From NCBI GenBank assembly GCA_031769625.1, contig JAUIMM010000637.1, forward strand, positions 3,005,001 through 3,069,000: a DNA stretch of 64,000 bases, given 5' to 3'. The notes below the pieces were generated by a model. It saw only the letters and a program-made list of their open reading frames with translations. It had not been told where the DNA came from and searched no databases. Each line of letters begins with the position of its first letter. The first letter of the stretch is position 1. A program made the translations under genes and the position numbers. Shown here one piece after another: positions 1 through 10,639 of this stretch. The DNA comes from Taudactylus pleione (Eukaryota > Chordata > Amphibia > Anura > Myobatrachidae).

Positions 1-979
1 TGATTTCACGGTATCATTAACTTCTACCTCAGTAATTAGCCTCTACTGTACTCAGTAGAAGTGTAGAAAAGCCCGCCTCTTGTAAAAATTTAATTTCCCC
101 CATTTCATTGCCTGAATTGGCGGTGCTCAATGCTGATAATAATGGATAAATGCACTACGAATGTCAGCTAGCTGTAATAGAGGAGTGTGTGAGTGGCACC
201 CAAGTTGTATGCCGTCACCACCGAACAATACGTGCCGATAGCTTCTTGGACATGGAACTGTTGCCTAGGTAAGAGCACGGCCGTCAGTAAGTGTCAATAA
301 AGTCTACAAAGCTGTGGCAGGTAAGTTGTCATTGCTGGCGAAACACTTCTGAGTGAGTGAGATAAATGGGGAATCTCCAGTATATGAAATATTATTTAGG
401 GACATCTCACTTTGAAGTCATGGAAATTTATTGCATGATGATATCTTTAATACAAGATGATTTTATGTTAGAGAAAACAAAGGGGAACATTAGTAAAGAG
501 TCTATGTGAAAATGTGTCCCGTGTGGGTGGGAATAAAATGTGTATTACTGGTATATATAAACCATTCAAAAACCCCGCACACACACACGCACAGCTTTGC
601 GTCCTGGGCAGCGGTGTCACGGTCCTGCATTTTGGCTAAGTCACAGGTCATATACTTATTGCCACTAGAGCAGCTTTGTCCCAATATTGGAAACTCCCTG
701 ATCCTCCTCCTTCCTTCTCTGAGATTGTCTCCCCAGCAGTCAGAGGAGCTATGTTGATGTGTCCCCTAAGAACAGGTTTAGATGTTGCCCAGGAGAAAGC
801 GTTCCCATCAGTATGTGCTATATTGTTGTTGACAAAGTTGTGCCAGTTATGAATTATGTGCTGGTAAAATGATTGGTGAGATGACCTACAGAGGCCCGGG
901 TAATCCACACCTGCACTCCCTCTTCTCTGCGCCCCTGCACACACTCACAGAATAAGGGCCATGTTACCTATGGCCTGAC
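1..979. other. Unassigned sequence, no gene seen
   Basis: No conserved protein, RNA gene or complete transposon was recognised in this stretch. Reading frames are short (at most about 100 codons), start at arbitrary positions and resemble no family I know. A short interrupted CA run lies near 577-595. Confidence 0.5.
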
Positions 980-984
980 ACCTT

Positions 985-1515
985 GGCCGGGATGTACTAA
1001 GGTTGCGGTGACCATTCCGCCAGTCACCGCTACCTTACTAATTGCATATGTACTAACATATGCGAATAGTATTGCAAAGGACAGCTCTTGCGATAAGAGC
1101 TGTCCTTTGCGATGCAGCCAATGACGGGTGACGGGTCTCCATGGGACCCTGCCCACTCCGAGTCCCGGGGGTTCCTGCTGGTCACCTGTGCAGGGAGCCC
1201 CGGGCTCCTCCTCCTCCCTGCACCCGGAAGAAGTTTAGGAGGAGGAGGAGGCGGAGGACCCAGCAGGAGCACGGGACGGCAACCATGGAGAGCAGGGGAG
1301 TGGGGATCAGCGCTGGGCGACATCGGGGCGGCGGCGAAGCATTGAATGCCAGGTGTGGTAAGAAGTCCATAGGCTTCTATAGGGTAACGCCAGGTTTTTC
1401 TGGCTTTACCATCCACACCGAAAACAGGGTGGCCGGGGCTTAGTACATATGGAAATGCGGTAAAAACCCAGAAAAAGGGGTTTTTACCACATTTTTCCTT
1501 TAGTACATCACGGCC
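985..1515. mobile_element. Non-autonomous DNA transposon, GATGTACTAA family
   Basis: The ends are inverted repeats: GGCCGGGATGTACTAAGG at the left and the complement of GGCCGTGATGTACTAAAGG at the right. Internally there is a strong hairpin (AAAGGACAGCTCTTGCGATAAGAGCTGTCCTTT, about 1076-1109), and near the right end a hairpin of GGTAAAAACCC / GGGGTTTTTACC. The same architecture and the same AAAGGACAGCTCT stem recur at 26098-26537, so the two are siblings of one family. There is no coding capacity. The TSD is not clear, so the superfamily is undecided. Confidence 0.75.
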
Positions 1516-1679
1516 CTTGTGACTAGTGGAGGATAAATGATTTTCTGTAACAACCAGTAAGGTAGAGATGAGCTCTTTCCACCAAGTTCGGATCTGTAAC
1601 TGAAGCAAAACTAAACTTTTTTTGTGGATCCAAAACACATGAGAACCTTCCTGGAAAATGTCATTTTGCTTCGGTCTCA

Positions 1680-2209
1680 GGCCCTGATTTAGAGCCGGAC
1701 GCTCTGACAGAGCACTCGCTCTGAATCAGGGCCGTCCCTCCTTCCTTTTGGAGCGACCTCCTGGCCGCTCGCATGGCTGTGGGTGACCACCCACGGCTAT
1801 AGCAAGCGGCCAAAAGGATGGTCGCGATGGTCAAGACCATCGCGACCATCGGTCTTGCGACGAGACCCTTGCGGTAGGGTCTCGCTGCCGCAAGCCCTGG
1901 AGTGCTTTTGGCTCTATCAGAGCCAAAATCACTCCCACTGACATCACTAGTGATGTCAGTGGGGCCGCCCCAGACGGTAGGTGTTCCCATGGGAACGCCT
2001 CCGTCTGAGCAGCCACACCCCAGCACGCCCACCAAAGGGGGCGTGCTGTCAATCACCATCGACAGCACGCCCCCTTTGGTGCGAGACCCATCATTTCGGG
2101 TCTCGCGCATGTGCACGACAGAGCCGTCTCCGTCGTGCGCATGCGCACTTGGACAACATCGACCCGCTTGCGAGCGCTCAGCGCTCGCGAGCGGGTCTGA
2201 ATCAGGCCC
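1680..2209. mobile_element. Hairpin-chain PIF/Harbinger-like MITE, copy 1
   Basis: A 530-bp element with ends GGCCCTGATTTAGAGC and CTGAATCAGGCCC, flanked by the 3-bp direct repeat TCA (1677-1679 and 2210-2212). Nearly the whole interior is a series of hairpins. These include 1680-1733; 1763-1811; 1817-1850 (16-bp perfect arms, 2-nt loop); about 1853-1896; 1900-1934; 1934-1963 (a 30-bp perfect palindrome); 1972-2006; 2031-2080 (20-bp perfect arms, 10-nt loop); 2081-2106; 2105-2146; and 2161-2197. Relatives lie at 16365, 33210, 35567, 36781 and 43262. The 3-bp TSDs, often TTA or ATA in sibling copies, point to PIF/Harbinger. No coding capacity is seen. Confidence 0.85.
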
Positions 2210-2212
2210 TCA

Positions 2213-2858
2213 GACCTGCACTTGGTGGGAAGGACGAAGCTAAATCCATTCATTTAGTTTTCATTACATTTTTTTTTTTTTTTAAATAAAATGTTCTTAG
2301 TGCTTCTTCTGCTTAATATTCCCGACTCATAATGCACAAATAGTGGTTTTGTTTTGTTTTTGTGTACAATTATTTCTGCTTACTCCCTCAGTGTATGCCT
2401 CATTCTAGCTATTGTGTTACTGAAACATACAATTAAGCCTTTCAGTTTAAATTGCAAATATGTAAACACAGCTGTTGTTTATCTCATCACATACTTTTCT
2501 GCATTTTCCTGTATAAGTGAAGTCGCATAGGATGTGTTTTCTTTTCCTTGTCTCATATTATTGACAGATTTAGACAGTGTATTTACAGTATATACCAGAA
2601 GTATAAAACAGGATTAAACACAATGGGCTCGATCCAGTTAGGTTCGAAGGGGGCACACAATTCGCTCTACCTTTGTTGCCTGATCTCACGATGGACTTGA
2701 ACATTTGAGTGCAAGTCGCGCAGAACCGTAAGTAGCATACAGCAGTCTCGCATGCGCAGAAGGTCTCCCCTTTGTGATTTTATCCGCAATTGTACATGCA
2801 TACGGCATTACTAAATGCTGCTATGTAGTGGTGTGATGCATCCCATCCACAGCCTGTA
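2213..2858. other. Unassigned sequence with a short poly-T
   Basis: No gene seen. A T-run sits at 2270-2283. The stretch is AT-rich non-coding DNA without recognisable repeat ends. Confidence 0.4.
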
Positions 2859-2920
2859 AAATGACAGCTAGGAGCTGATTGGTTGGTACTTTATCTCTCT
2901 CAAAGGCTTGATACTGTACA
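2859..2920. mobile_element. Right half of the CCAACCAATCAGCTCC palindromic MITE
   Basis: This contains GGAGCTGATTGGTTGGTACT followed by TTATCTCTCTCAAAGGCTTG, the right arm of the palindromic MITE seen complete at 4364-4506, 4838-5000 and 52492-52651. The left arm is missing, so this is a truncated copy. Confidence 0.65.
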
Positions 2921-2930
2921 TCTCTTCGTA

Positions 2931-3272
2931 AAGCTACATACACACACAATGATTTTGTAAATTAACAATATTAGTAAATGATTTTAATTAATTTTTTCAA
3001 GGGAAAAATGAACGAATATCGTTTACTAAAATCGTTCATTTACTAAATGTAATGAACGATTTTTTTGAACTGCAAACGATTTTTGCATATTCCCTTCATG
3101 AAAATCGTTAAGTTGATCAGTCTGACTGAACTACAAACTACAAACGTGAACGCGCATGAATGATAATCGTTCATCGTTTTAACTTAGAAAGTGAACAATT
3201 TTTTTCAACGATTGAACAATAAACGATATCGTTATCGATAATTGTTCAAAAATCGTTGTGTGTGTATGCACC
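2931..3272. mobile_element. Non-autonomous DNA transposon rich in AATCGTT motifs
   Basis: The ends are inverted copies of CTACATACACACACAATGATTT and AAATCGTTGTGTGTGTATGCACC. The interior is dense in AATCGTT / AACGATT motifs on both strands, which look like repeated subterminal motifs. It has no reading frame. No TSD could be fixed. It resembles hAT-type MITEs, but that is inference. Confidence 0.6.
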
Positions 3273-4363
3273 ATTTGTATTAAATATTATTCTACTTCTA
3301 TGCTTTTTTTAGCTTCCCTCTCTGTCGTTTCAATCCAGAACCTTGCCAAGCATGATAGTGTTGTGATCAATAGTAAAGTGCGGGAGCTGCAAGCCTCCCA
3401 TGTTTTATGACCATGGCTCCCTCCCACCACACAAACACGTCTCTCGGTGCTTGCTGTGGGCCCAGAGACTTCTTGAGTAGAGTTACCAGAACTTCCAAAA
3501 GTACCAGATCTTTGGAAAAAATTTCATTGTTATGATATTCATCCTCCCTAATGAGAAGCAGTTTCTGGGGTGGCAGCCTCTCAAGTGTATACGTACTTTG
3601 TTTACAAGTGACAGAAGGTTAACATTAAACAGTTGAGACATTTGCATAGCGATGCCCTCCACCTTCAGATACCTTATTTGGGTCGGAAGCCATTCATCTG
3701 CAATAGCTTGTCTCTGCATGTGTTGGCAAGTTGAAGAATTATGTGCTGGAAACAGGAAACAAGTGATAATGGAGTACAGGGCCGGTTCTAGAGTTTGTGG
3801 AGCTCAGGGCGAGATTTTCCTTTGGCGCCCAGAGCTTATGGGATGTGGCCTGATCGTGGGCTTGGCCATGGGAGACAAAATTAACCCATAAAGAAAATAG
3901 TACAGGGGGGGGCTCCATTTTCCAGAGGCGGGGGGCGGGCATTTGAAAAGGGGGGAGCCGTTTGCCAGGCAGGCAGGTTCCTCCTCCTTGCTCCTGCTAC
4001 TCCGTCTACTCACTATGTCTGCTCCCAGAATGCTATGTGCGACAACGTCAAGAGGTGCGATGTTGTCACGCCCACCCAGGACTGGCATTCTGGGAGATTG
4101 GGACTTCCAATGGTATGGCGCCGTGGTCATTGTAAATTTGATGCCACCGCACCTTACATATGGTGGCAGAGAAGAGCAGATGGGCGCTGTCAGATTAAAC
4201 GTCGCCGGGGGTGTGACTACGATAGCCCTGCTTGCCCATCCCTAGAACTGCTACTGATGGTGCAATGCAGGGGGAGTGACGGTGACGATGTTATTATTAT
4301 AGGAATGATGCCCTAGGGTTGTAAAAAAAAAACGACAGCTTGTTAGACATTTTGGGACAAATA
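3273..4363. other. Unassigned sequence with a possible transposon end
   Basis: No gene was recognised. CAGGGCCGGTTCTAGAG at about 3778 resembles a hAT-like terminus (compare CAGGGCCGTAACTAG at 58556), but I could not find a matching opposite end. Frames through 3804-4316 are short and overlap on both strands, as in non-coding GC-rich repeat DNA. Confidence 0.35.
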
Positions 4364-4506
4364 AAGAAAGATAAAGAGGAGAGAGATAAAGTACGATCCA
4401 GTCAGCTCCTAACTGTCAATTTACAGGCTGTGTTTATAAAATGACAGTTAGGAGCTGATTGGTTGGTACTTTATCTTTCTTCACTTTACCTCTCTCCGAG
4501 GCTTAA
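4364..4506. mobile_element. Palindromic MITE, CAATCAGCTCC family
   Basis: An almost complete inverted repeat. The left arm has GAGAGATAAAGTACGATCCA and CAGCTCCTAACTGTCA. The right arm has TGACAGTTAGGAGCTG followed by ATTGGTTGGTACTTTATC. The loop is the recurrent TTTACAGGCTGTGTTTATAA. Other copies are at 4838-5000, 43156-43260 and 52492-52651. Non-coding. Confidence 0.8.
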
Positions 4507-4837
4507 GCTGCGTATCCACTACGCGATGTTACTGAGCCATTGCACAATTACGACATTGTAATCGTGCAATTGCTCAGTAATCGGGCACAAATCGGGCACT
4601 ATTGTGTCGGAAACGACCAGCAACGCCCGCTCCCGCTGGTCGTTTCCAACATCAATTACCTACTGAACATGCCGGTCAATCTGCCAATAACGACAGATTG
4701 CCCATGTTCAGAGATGATTGATGAGCCTACACTGAGTGATCAAACGTTTAGTGTAGGCACTGCAGGGTGAAGGGGAACGATGGTATGATTACAATGTCAT
4801 AATCGTACTGTTGTGCCAGTGTCTGCTAGTGAGTGAA
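4507..4837. mobile_element. Non-autonomous inverted-repeat element
   Basis: The left part carries TTGCACAATTACGACATTGT and the right part its near-complement (ACAATGTCATAATCGTAC), giving an inverted repeat of about 30 bp around 4540-4565 and 4788-4815. Internal short hairpins are also present. It is non-coding, TSD not seen, and sits between two palindromic MITEs. Confidence 0.45.
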
Positions 4838-5000
4838 TAGACCCCTATGTACTAAGCCTTGAGAAGAGATAAAGTGGAAGAGATAAAGTACCAACCAATT
4901 AGCTCCTAACTGCCACTTTACAGGCTTTATTGAAAAATGAGTCAGCAGCTGATTGGTTGGTACTTTATCTCTCTCCAAGGTTTAGTACATAGACCCCTTA
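4838..5000. mobile_element. Palindromic MITE, complete copy
   Basis: The inverted ends are AGACCCCTATGTACTAAG and its complement CTTAGTACATAGACCCC-like sequence (one mismatch). Between them are GAGATAAAGTACCAACCAAT and the mirrored ATTGGTTGGTACTTTATCTC. Same family as 4364-4506 but with intact ends. Non-coding. Confidence 0.8.
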
Positions 5001-5136
5001 GAAAGGGGATCGCATCTGCACCTCTCTAGGCTGACTGTGAGGTTCTTTATTTACAGTAGTTGTCCCATGTGTTTAGCTGATGAAAGGCATCTACAGCATG
5101 TTTAGAGTGGTAAAGATGAAAACACTGCATGCATCC

Positions 5137-5483
5137 CCAGACCCTCCAACATTTCCTAGTAAGAACCCGGTACATGGGGGGCATGACCGCAGATAAAGGG
5201 GCGTGGTAATCGGTAAAGGGGCGTGTCCATGGGGGCTGGAGGCATCGGACGCTGGCTAGTTTAGAACATGCAGTAATATACTGCATGTTCTGTATACCGG
5301 CGCTGGCGGTCAGGGCAGAGAAGCACGGAGGTCGGCTGTCACTCAGCAGCGCTGCGGGAGTCCTGTGTCCCAGCAGCGCTGCTTAACAAATCTGGTGAGT
5401 GTACAAAACGGTACAGCCCCGTTTGCCGGTACAGACCATTAGAAAACGGTACTGTACCGGCTAAAACGGTATAGTTGGAGGGT
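5137..5483. mobile_element. hAT-like non-autonomous element, CCCTCCAAC ends
   Basis: The ends are inverted (CCAGACCCTCCAAC and GTTGGAGGGT) and flanked by an exact 8-bp direct repeat ATGCATCC at 5129-5136 and 5484-5491. Eight-bp TSDs are typical of hAT transposons. The interior has repeated AAACGGTA motifs near the right end. Non-coding. Confidence 0.75.
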
Positions 5484-5506
5484 ATGCATCCCTTCCCCTT
5501 CCATTC

Positions 5507-5755
5507 CGCCGCCTCAAACTCTCCTCTCCTGGCTATAAGCTCTCACAAGCAGAACTTCTCTTCTCCTATCGCCTTGTCTGCTCCCACATTGTCCTTCTAG
5601 GCGTCCTTACATCATGTCTACTGCACGTTCTGCAGATCACTGGCTTGATCTATACCTTACCTATTATGTCATATGTATGGTATTATGCTATATTCAGAGC
5701 TGCAGAGTTTTGTGGTGCCTTAAAATGAGTGGTAACAATAATAATAAGTAGCTGT
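5507..5755 (+). mobile_element. L2 LINE 3'-end fragment
   Basis: This resembles the 3' part of the L2 copy at 13256-16300. It has a TAAGCTCTCACAAGCAG stretch like the one near 16017, then a TGCAGAG...TTGTGGTGCC segment and an (AAT)n-type tail (AACAATAATAATAAG) at 5733-5750. Non-LTR elements end in such short repeats. It is 5'-truncated with no coding part. Confidence 0.55.
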
Positions 5756-5918
5756 TGCCTGCGGCTTCACCCAAAATGAAATCACTTCTGCCAACATTTT
5801 TTTATTTGAGGTGTTCTAGTTGTATTGCTTTGTATATGGGGTCCTGTGCGGGAGTTTTTCCTCTGGAGAGGTAGTGGCCACGCCCCCACAGTATAAGCAG
5901 GGCCCCACAGATGTCAGA

Positions 5919-6696
5919 GGGGTCTATTTACTAAGCAGTGTTAGGAGACAGAGGGCCTGATTCAGAGCCGGATGCTATTTGCTCTCGCTCGTTCAGAAAA
6001 AGGGGCCGGATATTTAAATAGAGCGCTCGCTCTTTGCGGTCTGTTGACGCCTCTATGTCTGAACGAGCGAACGAAACATGCGCTCGCTATTTTTTCAAAA
6101 ACGCCCCCTGGCCGCTCGCATCCTACGTCATCTCCGCTATTTATTAGATTAATTGAGTACACCGAAAGGCGTATGAACTGCTCGCAGTGCTTGTAGTAGC
6201 ATTTTCCTACCGCAATCATGCGAGCAGTTCAGGCTAAAAGAACCAAGTGACGTGGTCGATGACGCTGCTTTGTTAATTATGCACACCCTTAAAACGCCCG
6301 TTTTGACCGTTTGGCACGTCTGCGTTCGGATCTCCACTCCCCGTTTTCAAGCACCTTCCCCTGTTACCACCCACAAACGCCTCATTCTGTCACTCAAATT
6401 AGCAGGCATTCGCTATTTTGCGAGCACACAATTTCCGACCGCAATGACTGGTTCGCGCATGCGTATTACAACCCATACGCATGCGCAGTTGTGCGAACAT
6501 CGCTTGGAGCGAACGAGCGGCCGCTTACGAGCGGCTCTGAATCAGGCCCAGAGTGAAAAGTGATAAGGTGCCAGCCAATCAGCTCCCAGCTATCATTTTT
6601 CAAACACAGCCTGTGAGATGGCAGTTGGGAGCTGATTGGCTGGCACCTTATCACTTTTCACTCTGTCTCCATCACTGCTTAGTAAATAGAACCCTT
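5919..6696. mobile_element. Palindromic MITE split by a Harbinger insertion
   Basis: The left end GGGGTCTATTTACTAAGC is at 5919 and its complement GCTTAGTAAATAGAACCC is at about 6678-6695. The core is CCAGCCAATCAGCTCCCAGC and its mirror. The element is interrupted at 5953-6549 by a Harbinger-like element. Because the MITE is palindromic, its right arm gives the empty-site sequence GACAGAGTG, which confirms the insertion point and an AGA duplication. Confidence 0.8.
5953..6549. mobile_element. PIF/Harbinger-like MITE, subfamily 2
   Basis: A 597-bp element with TIRs GGGCCTGATTCAGAGC / GCTCTGAATCAGGCCC and the 3-bp TSD AGA (5950-5952, 6550-6552). It has the same ends as the hairpin-chain elements but a different interior, with short ATTTGCTCTCGCTCGTTCAG-type repeats. 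A 599-bp relative in opposite orientation lies at 38500-39098. No transposase is encoded. Confidence 0.85.
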
Positions 6697-6727
6697 AATT
6701 GCCTTTTATGTCACACATACATAATTG

Positions 6728-6905
6728 GCATAGTTGCCAACTTTCTCCATGCGCCCCCCGGCACAATGGGGGAAAGTGAGATTACCTGTATTGTACAGCA
6801 GAGGGTGTGGCTACGATGACGCAATTTAGCACGAATCACGTCATCTGCCCACTTCATCCGGTAGGTAGGCAGATGGGGGTGGGTGGCAGCCGGATTTTGG
6901 GAACC
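6728..6905. mobile_element. CATACTTGCC-family hAT-like element, partial
   Basis: It begins GGCATAGTTGCCAACTTTC and contains the family block GATGACGCAATTTAGC and CGTCATCTGCCCAC, shared with 12100-12441 and 56105-56471. The matching right terminus is degraded. Non-coding. Confidence 0.6.
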
Positions 6906-6924
6906 TCTCAAATGTGGCCACATA

Positions 6925-7516
6925 GGGCTTGATTCAGACTCGGTCGCTAGCAACCGTCCGCTCACTGCTGCCGATGTTCGCTAATCTGCGTATGCATCGC
7001 AGTGCACGAACTACTCATAGCGATCGGGACCCGCTCGCCCTTAAAAGACAGCCCAGTGTAATGAGTGACAGGAGAGGCCAATTGTGGGCGGTAACGGGCA
7101 GTTCAGTAAAAACGGGGGAGTGAAGGTGCGAATGCAGGCGTGCCTGAGTGTCTCAACGCCGTTTCAGAGGCGTGCATAATTAACAGGCAGCGTCATAGTA
7201 CACGTCACCAGCCTTTTTTTTACACTGAAATCCTTGCAGTCCTTGCGGTAGGGTAGAGGCAACCACAAGCGCTGCTATCGCTTCCGATGGTCCTCGATGT
7301 ACCAATGTTTTAATATACTTCCTGGAGATGACGTGCGCTAGTGGGCATCTCACCATACGCTAATGGGCGTCTGCATACACAAAGTGATCGCTTGTCAAGA
7401 CATAGTGGGCGTGCTTACGCCTTGCCGTGCGATCGCCTGTCTTGACATCACTTAGCTGAATTTGCATACAGAGGGAGCGAGCGGCCGCATCTAGCGAACG
7501 AGTCTGAATGAGGCCC
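6925..7516. mobile_element. PIF/Harbinger-like MITE, subfamily 2
   Basis: The ends are GGGCTTGATTCAGACTC and GAGTCTGAATGAGGCCC. The 3-bp TSD ATA is at 6922-6924 and 7517-7519. The interior is non-coding, with several short inverted repeats such as GCGATCGCCTGTCTTGACA and its partner around 7386-7445. Confidence 0.8.
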
Positions 7517-8663
7517 ATAGTATTTCCTTTTATGGTATTAGGGGAGTTACTATAGTACGCTTCTTATAAATGATGTCAGTGATCACTAATCTTTGATTAA
7601 TGCCTTTATACGTTACTGGTGTCACTATTGATTCTTAAAGGCTCAGGTGAGTCCTGAAACATTACCTTAATCATCTTACTGTAGCTTATTCTTGGACCTG
7701 TGACTGCTGCTTCTTATACTCTTAAGGTAACAGTGCTCAAATATTTTGCCACAGCCCCACAACCATTGGAAGCAACCCAATATATCACTCTAGGTATCTG
7801 ACTTAATAAAACAAAGACAGAACACAAGTTTTTGTTTCAAATCATTTATATTTGGTTAATTCATAGTTTAGCTATTTCATATAAGAGCACAGCATTACTA
7901 AATACATGTTTGTCTTTACAGAGGAGAAATACTGTATGATGAATGGTGAGTGACATACGGCAGGGGAACTACGTTGTAAACATTATTTAATACAATTTGT
8001 TTATTTGTTGCATATGCATATTGTTCAAAACATAATATAGTTGCATCATCTAAGTTAAAAAATAATAATTAAGGAATACAGGTAGGGTTTACGGGGATGA
8101 GATAATTGATATATGCTGCTACTAGATCATTATCTGTCGTCTTTATGTAGTAGGTTAGTATTGGTCTAATTTAGGCTCTTACCTCACTAGTGTCCAAAAT
8201 CATGTATGTGGATGGAACCTATTAATTCCAATGACCCTATACCCACCGGTGCTTGGGGACAGGCCAGGGCAGTAGCCCATCTTTGGGCGCTGTCCGCTAA
8301 TTTATTTGCTTTCACTGCAAGAGTTAATAAAGAGTCTTCCATTGGCTCCTGCTCCCCCTTGAACAAGAACAATGGCAGATTACCAATGCACCAATTATAT
8401 AACGCCAGTGAGTAACCAACCCTAAACAAGCTGAGTGTACAATGAGATAAGTCAGAATGAAGACTACAAAATACCATAACGAGAAGAATGTTGTTAAAAA
8501 CACAATAAGAAACACTAAACATCTCCATTTTATGTAAAGTTAACCAAAATATATGTGTCTGTTCCAATCTGCACAGGTGTGACTGCAAAATAGTCATCAT
8601 GCTCTTCCTATATTTTAAATAAATTTCATGGAAATGCAAAGATGGTATGTACTGTACTGTAGT
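7517..8663. other. Unassigned AT-rich sequence
   Basis: No gene or complete transposon seen. A minus-strand open frame at 8187-8675 (162 codons, non-ATG-dependent) has no recognisable domain and mixed composition. I do not call it. Confidence 0.4.
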
Positions 8664-8930
8664 CAAGATGTCCACATTCAGAGTGTCGGCACCAGAATGT
8701 CTTCATAGTCTGAATGTCGACACTGATATAATGTCTACATTGCGCATGTCGACAGACTTAATGTTGACAGCTTACATAAGAGTTAGGGTTTGGCTGCCGT
8801 TAGGGATAGCATTACAGTTTTAAATGCATGAAAAACGCTATGTTGACATGCCGGCTGTCGACATTGTGAATGTCAGCACGTCACATGTCCACATAATGTC
8901 TATGTTGACAACCTGAATGTCGACATTTTG
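8664..8930. mobile_element. Small transposon rich in GTCGAC motifs
   Basis: The ends are inverted: CAAGATGTCCACATTCAG at the left and the complement of CAAAATGTCGACATTCAG at the right. The palindrome GTCGAC occurs four times (8716, 8748, 8857, 8919), embedded in AATGTCGACATT-like words on both strands. The centre contains a single TTAGGG-type stretch (AGAGTTAGGGTTTGG). Non-coding and no clear TSD. Confidence 0.6.
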
Positions 8931-9042
8931 TAGCACATCTGCAAAGATAATATTGTAGAAAGAAAAAAGCCCTGTTACATGCAATGCTGAGATCTGTCAA
9001 TATAGGAAAATCATATCTGACTATTGAATCTGCACAGGCATA

Positions 9043-9546
9043 GAGGCTGAGACGCAGAGATGGACGCAAATCGTGTCTGTGCGACATCTTCGGTCTCGGC
9101 AGATCTGAGAAGGTATGCAAATGCCGCAGGCGTCGCCCCACCAACAACTTCTCAAATCTGCAGCTTGCGTCTGAAGACTCAGCATCGGAACGAACATCGG
9201 GAACATCTGTTGCACCTTCAAACCTCTCAGCAACAATATGGTTACTCAGAATGTCCGTCGCTACTGAGATGCGGGGACTAGAACCACTGTGTCCCGAGAC
9301 GCGGTGGCTGGCTGTGACATGCCCCCAAAACGGTCGTGACATGCCTGCCTCTTATTTTCAACTCCCCATCACCTCCCCCATGTGGTCGCTGGCTGTCAAT
9401 CAAACTGCCTCTAAATCCACACTGCGACCGCTGTCGGGAAACCTTCATGGCGCATGCACAAGTGCTGCTCGGACGAATGTGCATTAGACAAAAATGTCGT
9501 CCAGTTGCGAAAGAATCCAAACTGCGACCACCTCTGAATCAGCCTC
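9043..9546. mobile_element. PIF/Harbinger-like MITE, subfamily 3
   Basis: The ends are GAGGCTGAGACGCAGAG and CTCTGAATCAGCCTC, with the 3-bp TSD ATA at 9040-9042 and 9547-9549. The right terminus clearly relates to the CTGAATCAGGCCC ends of the other Harbinger-like elements. The interior differs and contains no frame with transposase motifs. Confidence 0.75.
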
Positions 9547-9549
9547 ATA

Positions 9550-10639
9550 GAATGTATAGTTTTCTGTGCTTTTAAATGGTATAGTAAGACGCCAAAGAAT
9601 CAATAGACAACACTTCTCTAGAGTACTGCAAAAACTTATAGTCTACTTATTGTTATTATTATTGCTGTAGGTTCCTTTCAAACTTTTTTCAAATACAAGT
9701 TTTTCACATATATTTTGTCGCTGTTCCGATTACACTTTGCAGTCCTGTATGGTAACCTTTGCGATATAGGGGCTGATGTATTCAATAATAATCGCATTTT
9801 TATAAGTAAAAATATTGCTCAAAATCGTAACCCATTTTTTTTTTTACTGAGTGTATTAAAATAATAGACCTCTATACCTGTATTGCTTTGATTGGCTATC
9901 CGATGATGTACCTTTGTGTTCTGATCGGCTACAGGACGCTTTAGTCCTGGGAACATTCTGACACCGTGATTGGCTGTTGCATTGCATTACAAAGTTGCTT
10001 ACACGCAGACATCAACGTAAAAACAAATACAATAGGTGTTTGCTCCTCAATCTACCATTACGTAATAATAATGGAGTGGTTCTGCAAACATCAGGCGATA
10101 AGGTTTTGGAAGGTTTAGTTGTATTGGCCAATGGCTGCCGACTGTTTAGTAAAATAAAGTGTTTTGAATGTGGAGCAGCGACGTAGAAGATGGGTCAAGT
10201 TTATGCACCTGTAATCAAATCTGTGACTTAAATAACTAAAAAGCAAAATGAATACAATAAAAATAAAATCCTATTCATTATTTTAAAAGAATTTCTCCCA
10301 CGCAAATTCCTCCTCGCACACATGCACATTCAGTGTCAAGATGGATTTGTCATGTGTATTCATAATATGAGTTGCGTTTAACACTTGCGCTGCCGGAGGG
10401 AGCTGCTCCACATTGCAATAGCAATGTTTTGCAATACCCTATCCAGAAGCAGAAGAGTTAAGGTGGATGTCCCTTCCCGAGGTCTCTCATCTTCAGCTCA
10501 GCCCCTCCATAGATATGCAGTCACACAGAGTTCTTCGCTCCACCTTAAGGAGAAGTGTCTCCGTCTTAAAGAGAGAGAGAGAGCAGATGTTATTAACAAA
10601 TTAAAATAAAAGCTAGAAAAATCTACATTGCTGTCTATG
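9550..10639. other. Unassigned sequence
   Basis: No gene was recognised. The stretch is AT-rich with poly-T and ATT runs (for example 9834-9846) and short frames only. A GA run lies at 10570-10583. Confidence 0.4.

Noticed and set aside
1030..1638. 202-codon minus-strand open frame
   Set aside because: It spans the hairpins of a non-autonomous transposon. The proline-rich part is the complement of a GGAGGAGG run.
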